This document shows, in pieces, positions 1 to 8,007 of a stretch of 49,541 nucleotides of DNA. The position numbers and the translations under genes were made by a program. The notes beneath the pieces are model-generated. The model was not told the origin of the DNA. It made no database searches and saw only the letters and a list, made by a program, of their open reading frames with translations. Each line of letters starts with the position of its first letter. The first letter of the stretch is position 1. This stretch comes from CAWUIO01 sp963922455 (GTDB taxonomy: Bacteria > Bacteroidota > Bacteroidia > Cytophagales > Microscillaceae), in NCBI GenBank assembly GCA_963922455.1, contig CAWUIO010000044.1, positions 1 to 49,541 on the forward strand. The letters run 5' to 3'.

Positions 1-44
1 AACCAGCGGCGGTCTCGACACTATCGGGCGCCCATCCCTAAGCC
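1..44 (+). repeat. Structured intergenic repeat, subfamily 2, copy K (3' end only)
   Basis: The window opens inside a copy of the structured repeat. It shows the subfamily-2 inner block (CCAGCGGCGGTCTC) and the conserved end CGCCCATCCCTAAGCC. The same blocks occur in copy L at 25990-26044. The 5' end lies outside the window; from the pairing rule of the other copies it should begin GGGGCTT. Confidence 0.75.
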
Positions 45-173
45 GGAGATAAGTAAAAATGAGGGCTGGTACGGTTGAGATCAAAGTATTGACTTTATTG
101 ACAGCCCTAAAATTTAACCTGAGAGCCCTTCTAATGCGTGCTGAGCCGAGTGTATAGCCTGAGGGTTCTCGAT

Positions 174-596
174 TTATAGCCTTTTCCAGATACCAGAATC
201 TTTAAAAACTCCCCAGTATCCCCGAATTTCGAGCATATCCTGGCCCATCAGGCTCAGGCGTCCTTTAAAGAATTTTCCATATTTCGGATGATAGATTTTA
301 CCCGAATCCCAGCGCATAGCCTTGGGGTTATAATTGAAGCCATCCAAAATCTTGATACCTACCAGTTGGCGTTTTCTCAGGGTAGGATTAGGATTTTTGA
401 TATCCTGGCTTGCCTGTTGATGCTTACTGCCTTGTTTTAACCAGATTATTACTCCGTGGTATGTGCCCTGAGGGGATCTCGAGATTCGAATTTTGATATC
501 CCGCTTAGGAGAGATCCATTCACCAGTGATGGCATCACTGGGTTTAACCGGGTTTACAAAAGCGAAAAAAATAGAAAGAAAGCTTATCAAGATCAT
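174..596 (-). CDS. Secreted DUF2147 domain protein
   Basis: A 140-aa protein with an N-terminal hydrophobic signal sequence (residues 1-20) followed by one DUF2147 domain. Family hallmarks are visible: GEWISPKRD near residue 25, GVIIWL near 48, the D-x-KNPNP-x-LRKR block near 65-77, a W-x-SGKIYHPKYGKFF-like segment near 96-110, and the closing RGYWG...W motif near 124-137. DUF2147 proteins are exported beta-rich proteins of unknown function, common in Bacteroidota and Proteobacteria. The length is normal for the family. It stands alone, with copy K of the structured repeat downstream, and is divergent from the DinB-like gene. Confidence 0.85.
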   Translation of the reverse strand: MILISFLSIFFAFVNPVKPSDAITGEWISPKRDIKIRISRSPQGTYHGVIIWLKQGSKHQQASQDIKNPNPTLRKRQLVGIKILDGFNYNPKAMRWDSGKIYHPKYGKFFKGRLSLMGQDMLEIRGYWGVFKDSGIWKRL

Positions 597-944
597 TAGT
601 TTAGTAAAATATTATGGTGCAACATATAAGCTTATTACGCAAATGAAGCGGGCTTCAAAGGAGAAAAACGTGGACTTAACTCCTATTTAACGATGAGCCT
701 AGGTATGTGCATTAGACAGCATGATTAAAGACGGGCTTAACCAAGCATATTACCTTTCCTATTTCTTGAGACACTTTTCAATGAGAACTGATTTTAGAGC
801 AGTGTATGCTATAAGGGCAAAAGCGTAAAGCTTGGGCACCAACTAGCCTAAACTCCTTAGGGGTAAAATCTAAAAAACCAGTAAAACTATAGAAATAAGT
901 CCTGATTTTTGTAAGTTTAACTTCTGGAAATAAATCCAGACGCC
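597..944. other. Intergenic region between divergent genes, no gene seen
   Basis: This 348-bp AT-rich stretch lies between the starts of the divergent DUF2147 and DinB-like genes and must hold their promoters. I see no convincing coding frame, RNA gene or repeat in it. Confidence 0.5.
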
Positions 945-1535
945 TTGAGAACTTGCGGCCCCCAAGAATTACTCGATCGCCTGATCCAAGATAACCAAGA
1001 GCTCATTGTACATACCAAAATGTACATCCAGCCTTTGGGGGAAGAAGCCCTAGCCCTCATCCCTAGGCCCAATCATTGGAGTATTCACCAATGTTATCAA
1101 CACGTACATTTAGTAAACTATCACTACCTGAGCCATATAGAGCTGAGCCTAAGCAGTTCTCCCCTAAACTATGATGCTTCGGGTGCTCCTTTCCAAGCTG
1201 GCATAGAGGCCAATCGCTTCATTGACTCCATGGTGCCTCGGGAGGGAAGCATCCGAAATCCGTTCAAAACCTTGTTGGCTTTTGACCCCCGCCATGTCTC
1301 AACCGGGGAGCAAAGGGGAGGACAGGAAGTTATTCTTGAGTTTATACAACTTCAAGAACATTTCCTGCAATTGCTAGATAAGGCCCGTTGTCTAGATCTG
1401 AATCTCTGTAAGCCTCCTTCCAAGCTTGTAAAGGGCATGCAATTCAACCTGGGGGATACGTTTAGGTTTTTAACGGCCCACAGCCAGCGACACTTCTGGC
1501 AGATTCAAAATTTATTACGCGAAGTACGGCCTTAG
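945..1535 (+). CDS. DinB-like (YfiT/DinB superfamily) protein
   Basis: A 196-aa protein of the DinB/YfiT four-helix-bundle superfamily. The pattern is typical: an N-terminal helix (ELLDRLIQDN), NHWSIHQCYQHVHLVN near residues 44-59 supplying the first metal-ligand histidine (QHVHL), and a C-terminal HSQRHFWQIQNLL helix near 179-191 supplying the others. Members bind a divalent metal; some are thiol transferases, and most in Bacteroidota are uncharacterised. The start is a TTG at 945; the next in-frame ATG (at 1020) would remove the first helix, and an in-frame stop lies at 918. The stop codon is TAG. Convergent with the M23 peptidase, with repeat copy A between them. Confidence 0.8.
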   Translation: MRTCGPQELLDRLIQDNQELIVHTKMYIQPLGEEALALIPRPNHWSIHQCYQHVHLVNYHYLSHIELSLSSSPLNYDASGAPFQAGIEANRFIDSMVPREGSIRNPFKTLLAFDPRHVSTGEQRGGQEVILEFIQLQEHFLQLLDKARCLDLNLCKPPSKLVKGMQFNLGDTFRFLTAHSQRHFWQIQNLLREVRP

Positions 1536-1624
1536 GGGATGGGTTTATTATGTACCAAATCGTCAAGGACCTCCCCTTCTTGGCTAGGAAAAACATCTGT
1601 TTTTTAAGGTCTTGAAGCGATCTT

Positions 1625-1751
1625 GGCTGAGGGATAGAGCGGCCTGTTTGAGCCCGCCGCTGGATGAGCGGAGGCCGGCGAGTAGCGAAAGCCCGGCCCC
1701 GGCAGCCCCAGGATCTGTTGAAAAACGCATCTTTCAACCGGGGACAGCCCC
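1625..1751 (-). repeat. Structured intergenic repeat, subfamily 1, copy A
   Basis: Strand is given for the GGGGCT-first reading. Ends GGGGCTG and CAGCC are complementary. Long stem CCCCGG (1697-1702) with CCGGGG (1738-1743); its loop holds a private hairpin TTGAAA/TTTCAA. Inner stem CGCCG/CGGCG and the conserved CGAGTAGCGAAAGCCCG are present. It starts 10 nt after the stop codon of the M23 gene, in the same sense. Confidence 0.9.
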
Positions 1752-1761
1752 GATTTATGAC

Positions 1762-3660
1762 TTACAAGGATGTTTCGTACACCTGCCGGTTCCCGACATT
1801 ATCCCAGACTTCTAAGCGAAATGTACCTTGGAGGGGTAGATCTTTCTCAAGGGGAATCGCATCCAAACGGCTCAATTTATGCTCGTAATTCATCAATAGA
1901 AACTTCCCATTGAGGCTGGCGTAGAACCGGCCAACCCCCGAAAAATTGTCACTTATGGAGAAACTTAGCCCTTGGCTAGACTTCCTAAGGAGCTTGATCC
2001 GGGGCGCTTCACGATCGGCTATGATCTGGAAAGTGCCTAAAGAGGCCCGGGGGTAAAAGCGCAAAGTATCGCCCGACCATTGGCTGCGCACATAATTCCG
2101 TCCGTTATAGTAGGCCGCATAGTAGTGGCGTTCTGTGGAGTCTATATTAGGAAAAAAACGGACTTCCATGGGGCGGTACAAGGGGACCTGTGAAGAGTTA
2201 ATGCGTACGTAGCGATCCTCTACCCGGGTTTCTAGATAGAGTGTATCAAAAAGAGCCGTATCGGGAAACAACATTTGCAGCTTTTCCTCTGTGTAAAAGA
2301 CTTCAGTCTGCGAAGGAATGGCCATTTGAAAACGAAAGGGGTAACGGATATTTCCTATTTCTACCATATCGGGTAGGCCTTGCCGAAGATCCCAAAGATA
2401 TAGGGCTTGGTTCCCTTCCATATAGTTGATCGGGATTTTTTGACATATGCCACTAAAATACAGTTGGGCACTATCCCCCTCAGAGCGAAGGTTTTGGCCC
2501 CGGATGAGGAGCACATTTTCGTGGATTTCGTGCTTAATTTGCGCAAGTCCCAGACTTCTTGAGGGCTTAAATTGAGCAGGTCGTGGGGATTGCCCTTGGA
2601 TTTTAAGACTCAGTTCTGTAGTATTTTTTTGAGCATCTTGCAAAACCAAACGCACTTCGTGGACTTTATCATCTTGGATTAAGAGGCGGCCCCGGCTAGA
2701 ATGTGGGGTATAGACTTCGGGGAAGAGATTTCCATCGGCGAGGTAGGCCCTTTGGTAGCTTCTGGAAGTTTTTTGGTATTCCGGATAATTAATGTGCACA
2801 TTCATGCACCAATTGTGCTCGTGTGAGATGCGGTTGAGTTTTTGTTCGTGAATGCGTTCTCCATCTAAATACAGGCTCATAAAGGGGGCGCCAAACACAA
2901 AGTAAGACCCATTGCGCACATCGTGGCTTAATATTTCCAGTCCAAGCTCGCCCCAGCCTTTAATTACTTCCGTGATACGGTATTGTCCAGGGCCCACGCG
3001 TTTCACTCCGTAGTTGCTTCTTTGAAAGCGGCCATTTATTCGGCTTTGGGTACCTATAGGATTGAGGGATACCCCCTGAATCAGGGGAGGGAGCCGGTCT
3101 TGGGGTACCTCCCGGAAGCCAAACTCCAGGGGATCGAGGGCAATATCTTCTGGGGTACGGATTTCATAGTGGAGATGGGGCCCTCCCGAACTTCCGGTGT
3201 TTCCGGTGTAGGCAATTACTTGGCCTTTGCTAATGGGCAATTCTTCGGGTTCGGGAAATACTTCTACCCAAAAATCTTCCTTTTCATACTGGGCTTTGAG
3301 CAAATAATCGGATATTTTTTTATTGAAAGCATTCAAGTGGGCATAGACAGTACGTTCCTGGGTATTGGGGTGGTAAGCATAGAGTACTTTCCCGTAGCCA
3401 TAGGTAGATATTTTGGCGCGATAAATATAGCCATCGGCGGCAGCGTGTACGGGGGTGCCGGTAGTAACGGCAATGTCAAGGCCTGCATGAAAATGATGGC
3501 GCCGAATCTCACTCAAATTTCCGGTCAGGAGACTGGTACGCCCAGGATTTACGGGGAAGTCGTAAGTCTGCGCGCTCAGGTGTACACTAAAAAAAGAGCT
3601 AAGCAATAAGAAGGTTATCCGGAATATTAAGGCTTGATAAACTCGTTGAAGTATTGGCAT
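1762..3660 (-). CDS. Secreted M23 (LytM-type) metallopeptidase
   Basis: A 632-aa exported protein. Residues 1-30 form a signal peptide (cleavage near LSAQ). The M23 domain spans about residues 35-175 with the zinc and catalytic motifs intact: H58-x3-D62 in HFHAGLD, YAH108 and H162-L-H164. The rest, about 450 residues, looks beta-rich with no recognised domain. M23 enzymes cut peptidoglycan cross-links; many act as envelope-remodelling hydrolases. The start used here overlaps the last 34 nt of the upstream helical-repeat gene, which suggests translational coupling. No in-frame ATG gives a shorter protein with a full signal peptide. Repeat copy A follows the stop codon directly. Confidence 0.88.
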   Translation of the reverse strand: MPILQRVYQALIFRITFLLLSSFFSVHLSAQTYDFPVNPGRTSLLTGNLSEIRRHHFHAGLDIAVTTGTPVHAAADGYIYRAKISTYGYGKVLYAYHPNTQERTVYAHLNAFNKKISDYLLKAQYEKEDFWVEVFPEPEELPISKGQVIAYTGNTGSSGGPHLHYEIRTPEDIALDPLEFGFREVPQDRLPPLIQGVSLNPIGTQSRINGRFQRSNYGVKRVGPGQYRITEVIKGWGELGLEILSHDVRNGSYFVFGAPFMSLYLDGERIHEQKLNRISHEHNWCMNVHINYPEYQKTSRSYQRAYLADGNLFPEVYTPHSSRGRLLIQDDKVHEVRLVLQDAQKNTTELSLKIQGQSPRPAQFKPSRSLGLAQIKHEIHENVLLIRGQNLRSEGDSAQLYFSGICQKIPINYMEGNQALYLWDLRQGLPDMVEIGNIRYPFRFQMAIPSQTEVFYTEEKLQMLFPDTALFDTLYLETRVEDRYVRINSSQVPLYRPMEVRFFPNIDSTERHYYAAYYNGRNYVRSQWSGDTLRFYPRASLGTFQIIADREAPRIKLLRKSSQGLSFSISDNFSGVGRFYASLNGKFLLMNYEHKLSRLDAIPLEKDLPLQGTFRLEVWDNVGNRQVYETSL

Positions 3661-5894
3661 TCCTCAATTACTTTTAAATAGTACTGCGTGTCTTTAAATT
3701 CATTTTGCAAGCGTTGGAAATAGCGCCGGTTTTCCGGATTATAATCAGGCTCGATACCGCTCCATTCCATGGGGGTCTTTGGGTCTAGGTAGTATTGTTT
3801 TTGTTCACATTTGGCGGCCATATAACAACTTTGAGCCGCCATTTCGGGGTTGCCACTCCGTATGGAGGCACTCATGGCCCTGTCAAAATAATACTTTGCC
3901 TGCGATAATTCTACCAGCATATAGGGCGTTTCCCCTTCCTTTCGAGATTGCTGGTTTTTGTAATAGGCTAGGTCCATACCACTTCTAAAATAATCCCGGG
4001 CATACCAAGCATTGCCAAAATGACTCATATTGTAGTAAACCGCCCCTAACTGGTAATAGTATTTTTCCTGATCGACCGGGTTTTTTTTAAGCAATTCTTT
4101 TAAGTAGAGGATGCGCTGCACCAGGGTTTTGCGATTGTAGCGATCTGGACTTTTGAAAGCATGACAGGATATACATTCTCCAATACTCATCTCAAACGGG
4201 TCCCGTGGGAGATCCACCAGATATTTTGCCGGTACTTTATCGTAGAGGTCTTTGGCTAGTTTGAGCTGGTCTTGCGCGAAGTGCATGGTAGCCTTGATTT
4301 CAAGCAGAATATGTTTGGCCGCTCTTTCACTAGGCGCTTGAAATCCCTGGATGCGGGGGAGAAGGTATTCTTCCTCAAAACTCGTCGTTTTGGTTTTAGT
4401 AGCCAGCTCATAAAGCTCATCGATCAAATCGGCTCTAGGGGACACCTTCAGATTGCTAAAATAATGGGTGCAAAGGTAGGCTTTGGCTTTTTGACCATTT
4501 GCTTTATATTTTCGGGCAAAAGTGCGGATCATAAAGTTCATAAGGTCTTCGTGGCCAGTGGCTTTAACTTCCTTATAAATTTCGTCTTCGCTACGGGCAT
4601 CCAAGCGATTGAGTTGGCTTATTTTCATAGCCGTTTCAAAAAGAGCTATTTGTTGTAAGAAGCGCTTGTCTTTGGTATTCTTTTTTAGCTTGGCCAATTG
4701 GCTAAGGCTTCTTTGGGTGCTCCCTAGAAGAAACTCGAGGTAAGCATCGGCCAATTGCCATAAATTAGGCTGGGCGATCTTTTTTTCTTCTCGGGCCTGG
4801 CTTATTAATTCTTTTAGCTCCATTAATTGGGCGGTAGCCTGCGGGCGGGGATACTCCCGGTAACTGCTAAAAAATAGTAGATTTTCACTCAAATCTACTC
4901 GGAGCAGGTTGTTTTCCAGGCGGTTGATCTCCCGGGCAAGCATAATAGATAGCTTCTCTGAGGAAGGGGCAAGTTGATAAACACTTTTCATCTCTTCCCG
5001 GATATTGCTATTTTTTTGCAGGGAGCGCATAAAATAAAGTTGGGCTTTTTCTTCCTCGTTTTGACATAAAGCGAGGGCATTCCTCCAAGTTGTATCGCTT
5101 GTTACTTTGAAGCTAAGAAAAGAAGAAGCCCGTTTACTGGGGCAATCTTCAAATATTTGGGAAAATAGATAAGCTGCCTGAGATTGGGCTCCTAAGCTAT
5201 ATAAGGCACCTGCCTTGTGTGATAAAGCCCAATAATACAGCAAGTGAGAAGACGCCTGCGGCATATTGCCCAGTAGTTCCTGAAATTGCTTGACCGCAGC
5301 TTGGTATTCCCCCAGGTAATGGCTCATCCGCACCACTTGATAGGCATAACGTACTTTTAAAAAGGCATCAGATTGGACCTCTTTATAAACTTGTAAACCC
5401 TGGGACCGCAGGGAACGCATGATCTCCGGATCTCTTTGTATATCACTCCAAGAGTCATATGCTTGGGCTTGCTTTTCACAAGCCAGAGCGTACTCCAGAT
5501 AGGATAAAAACCTAGGATTGGGACGGGATTTTAAATATTTAAGCAATGTATTTTGACTAAAGCCACTCGGAAGGGGGCCATTAGCATTTTTAAGATGGCT
5601 TACAATCTGCTTGACTTCTTTGGAATCTGCTTCATAGAGGACGGTTCGTATATCATTGACTTTGGGCTTATTTTGGAAATAAGCAAGCCAAGCCGATAGA
5701 TTATCATCTAAGGTCTTATCATATTCCCAGTCAAAATCGTACAGCTTTTCAAATGACAGGGGGGCAAAAAATTGGAAAGCAGGCTTGAGGGAGGCCTCGT
5801 CCCAACCAACGCAAGCACCTTGAGAAACAGGTTGGGGTTTCAATATAAAAGCGAGGCCTAGCAAGCCCATGAGGGTAAAACGGATCAACTTCAT
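3627..5894 (-). CDS. Large secreted helical-repeat protein with a CxxCH motif
   Basis: A 755-aa protein with a signal sequence (about residues 1-27) and a mostly alpha-helical body with TPR-like pairs, for example around residues 185-250 (YLGEYQAAVKQFQELLG) and 590-690. Function is not known; I recognise it as one of the large hypothetical TPR-like proteins widespread in Bacteroidota, probably periplasmic or envelope-bound. An oddity is C574-I-S-C577-H578, which fits a c-type haem site, although related proteins as I recall them carry a Cys/His/Asp-rich block at this place, so a structural or metal role is equally likely. First gene of a probable two-gene operon with the M23 peptidase (34-nt overlap). 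Confidence 0.75.
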   Translation of the reverse strand: MKLIRFTLMGLLGLAFILKPQPVSQGACVGWDEASLKPAFQFFAPLSFEKLYDFDWEYDKTLDDNLSAWLAYFQNKPKVNDIRTVLYEADSKEVKQIVSHLKNANGPLPSGFSQNTLLKYLKSRPNPRFLSYLEYALACEKQAQAYDSWSDIQRDPEIMRSLRSQGLQVYKEVQSDAFLKVRYAYQVVRMSHYLGEYQAAVKQFQELLGNMPQASSHLLYYWALSHKAGALYSLGAQSQAAYLFSQIFEDCPSKRASSFLSFKVTSDTTWRNALALCQNEEEKAQLYFMRSLQKNSNIREEMKSVYQLAPSSEKLSIMLAREINRLENNLLRVDLSENLLFFSSYREYPRPQATAQLMELKELISQAREEKKIAQPNLWQLADAYLEFLLGSTQRSLSQLAKLKKNTKDKRFLQQIALFETAMKISQLNRLDARSEDEIYKEVKATGHEDLMNFMIRTFARKYKANGQKAKAYLCTHYFSNLKVSPRADLIDELYELATKTKTTSFEEEYLLPRIQGFQAPSERAAKHILLEIKATMHFAQDQLKLAKDLYDKVPAKYLVDLPRDPFEMSIGECISCHAFKSPDRYNRKTLVQRILYLKELLKKNPVDQEKYYYQLGAVYYNMSHFGNAWYARDYFRSGMDLAYYKNQQSRKEGETPYMLVELSQAKYYFDRAMSASIRSGNPEMAAQSCYMAAKCEQKQYYLDPKTPMEWSGIEPDYNPENRRYFQRLQNEFKDTQYYLKVIEECQYFNEFIKP

Positions 5895-6025
5895 AAGGTG
5901 AAAATAGCAGTTTTTCTTGTAGCTTCAAAAATCTAGCCTTTTACCCTGATGTAATATCTAGGTGTTTTTTTCTGGCAAATAAGAACCAACTCAAAAAAGA
6001 TGCTGGCCAGGCCTCCCTAACAGGT

Positions 6026-7900
6026 CTAAGAACAACTAATCCGAATTTGATGGCGGTACAAATCTTTGGAATGTTTATAAATTAATTTTTGATTTTCTAG
6101 ATCTTTCTCAAAAGAGCCATCACTTACCTGCACGGCATAAGTCTCGGGGAAGTGAAGTTGAGGCACAAATAGCTCCGTACTTTTGTTCTCGTGCTTATCT
6201 TCGTGTTCAAATTCAAACTCAAATATACCCTTACGCCAATTATACTGAGCTTTAAGGAGTATACCTGCCGTTACCAGGGCATAAGGACGGATTAAAGCCT
6301 CCAGCGCCCTTCCTCCTGAATGTATATTGCTCTTATCCGTCTGCTGTTCCCTACTAAACACCGAATAGTTTTCCAAATTCCACTGATCTCCCCAATCATT
6401 TTCGTTTTTAGGCGAGTAATTCCATACCGCCCAGTGGAGTAAATTCTCTTCAAGCGGGTTTAAAGTTAAGTCCATGGCTTGGTTTTGGACCTTAAAGTTG
6501 CCCGTTTTGAGTCCATTACTATTTTTCAGGTTGAAGGGGATGCCGGTTTTGCTGATAAAAACCGGGGCATTATGAAAGAATTCGGCACTTTGAGTTTTGG
6601 TGCCGAAACTCTGGCCCGAAAATAATTTCTTGATTCTTTTCTTTCCAATAACCGTTTTACCGGTATGGGAATCCACCCGGGACCAGCTTTGAAATTTTTG
6701 GGCGTGTTGCGTGCTATGATCAAACCAAGTAGGGCAATGTACCATATAGTTGGCTTCTTCCTCCCGGATATGGGGAGGGTTGCCTAAAATGGGCTGATCT
6801 ACAAACATGAAAATTTGAGGCAGTATCAGGCGGATTTCCTGACTGAATTTACGAATAAAAGGTAGCCAATAGTCTTGGGCAAAGACCACTTCTTTTTGAG
6901 AAACCTGCGCAAAGTAATTGGGGATACGAAGGGCGGGTTCACCGGTATCATCAATATCCCAAACCCCGTGATTTTTCCAGATACATTTAAAGCCGTTGAG
7001 CCATGCCTTGACCCCCCGGGGGTTTTCTGAGAATAGGCCCAACTTTTTAGGCCCCTTGGGCCCTGCTTTCCAATGCTCTATTTCTTGTGGGCGTCCGGCG
7101 CCTAAGAGCATACTTTGAAAAGGACTGGGGCAAGGACCGTTTTTCGGGTAAAAATGATTTTGCTTTAAATCGGGACAGCCAATCCAGCCCGGTGAAGGAT
7201 CATTCATGATCCCAAAACCGATAACATTATCTAAGGCTTGTAGGCTTTGGGCTAAGCGGCTGTAAGCTTTAATATACTTTTCTTGTAAATACGTTTGCAC
7301 TCCTTCTTCACCTATTTTGACCTGGGGGGCAAAATCATCACCTCCAAAAAATAAGCTAAACATGGTGGCCGTGGCCATCAAGTTATAATTGGCCGCCCAA
7401 GTACCCTCGTGGTATTTGTCCTGACTTTGGTGATGAAGCAAAGCGGTGCCAGATTTATGCAATTGCGTGGCATCTAAGCCTACTTTTTCTAAGGTCCAGA
7501 GGGGGGCTCCGTCTCCACCAGTATAGCGGCTCCAAACATCTTGTTGGGGGGCAATGATAACCCATAGATCATGGGCACGGGCCCTTTTGACCAATTCCTG
7601 GATGTAGTTGATATACGTTTGGTCATATTCACCTACCCCGGTATGCTCTAGGGCTTCCCACGAAACTAATAAACGAATGGTGTTAAAACCCCAAGCCTGT
7701 ATGCGGGCAAAATGACTATTTGCTTCTTTTAGGGCAAGAGGATGGTCAACAAAGGAAAGATTATCTTCAAAAAAAGAGAAGGATTCGTGACTAGGGAGAG
7801 AAGGTTGATTAGGATATTTTGATGCGGAACCTACGTTTAGGCCCCTTAGGGTGATTGTACGACCCTGTTCATCCAAAAAAGAAGAACCTTTTATCTGCAT
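6026..7900 (-). CDS. GH5_12-type (sterylglucosidase/glucocerebrosidase-like) protein, probable pseudoenzyme
   Basis: A 624-aa protein starting at the ATG at 7900, where the fold begins (MQIKGSSFLDEQGRTITLRG); a longer frame exists but adds unrelated residues. No signal peptide. The sequence follows the GH5 subfamily 12 pattern of fungal Egh1/EGCrP2: SFVDHPLALKEANSHFARI near residue 49, WGFNTIRLLVSWEALEHTG near 70, PQQDVWSRYTGGDGAP near 118, TATMFSLFFGG near 177, WNYSPKNENDWGDQWN near 493. The catalytic acid/base, Glu of the NEP motif, is Asp234 (MNDPSPG), and the nucleophile Glu of the [IL]GE-x-GIPFD motif is Lys451 (ISKTGIPFN). Hydrolysis by the normal mechanism is unlikely. It follows the acyl-CoA dehydrogenase, separated by a terminator. 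Confidence 0.82.
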   Translation of the reverse strand: MQIKGSSFLDEQGRTITLRGLNVGSASKYPNQPSLPSHESFSFFEDNLSFVDHPLALKEANSHFARIQAWGFNTIRLLVSWEALEHTGVGEYDQTYINYIQELVKRARAHDLWVIIAPQQDVWSRYTGGDGAPLWTLEKVGLDATQLHKSGTALLHHQSQDKYHEGTWAANYNLMATATMFSLFFGGDDFAPQVKIGEEGVQTYLQEKYIKAYSRLAQSLQALDNVIGFGIMNDPSPGWIGCPDLKQNHFYPKNGPCPSPFQSMLLGAGRPQEIEHWKAGPKGPKKLGLFSENPRGVKAWLNGFKCIWKNHGVWDIDDTGEPALRIPNYFAQVSQKEVVFAQDYWLPFIRKFSQEIRLILPQIFMFVDQPILGNPPHIREEEANYMVHCPTWFDHSTQHAQKFQSWSRVDSHTGKTVIGKKRIKKLFSGQSFGTKTQSAEFFHNAPVFISKTGIPFNLKNSNGLKTGNFKVQNQAMDLTLNPLEENLLHWAVWNYSPKNENDWGDQWNLENYSVFSREQQTDKSNIHSGGRALEALIRPYALVTAGILLKAQYNWRKGIFEFEFEHEDKHENKSTELFVPQLHFPETYAVQVSDGSFEKDLENQKLIYKHSKDLYRHQIRISCS

Positions 7901-7966
7901 AATGTGCCTTGATCTATGTTGTTGTTCGGCAAAAATACAGAACCATACCAGGTTTTCAGTAAATAA

Positions 7967-7997
7967 AGGACAAGGTTTTAAAAAAAAACCTTGTCCT
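7967..7997 (-). terminator. Intrinsic terminator after the acyl-CoA dehydrogenase gene
   Basis: A perfect 13-bp inverted repeat, AGGACAAGGTTTT at 7967-7979 and AAAACCTTGTCCT at 7985-7997, with a 5-nt loop. It starts 10 nt after the stop codon of the dehydrogenase gene and is followed on the minus strand by a T-rich stretch. The GH5 start lies 67 nt further on. Confidence 0.75.
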
Positions 7998-8007
7998 CTG
8001 TATTTTA

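Noticed and set aside
1612..1888. Open frames across repeat copy A, and similar ones across copies E, G and H
   Set aside because: The GC-rich repeats lack stop codons by composition; the same repeat read at other sites gives unrelated peptides.
3627..3660. 34-nt overlap of the M23 and helical-repeat genes as a start-site error
   Set aside because: The ATG at 3660 is the only one giving a full signal peptide, and overlapping starts occur in coupled gene pairs. Kept, with the overlap stated.
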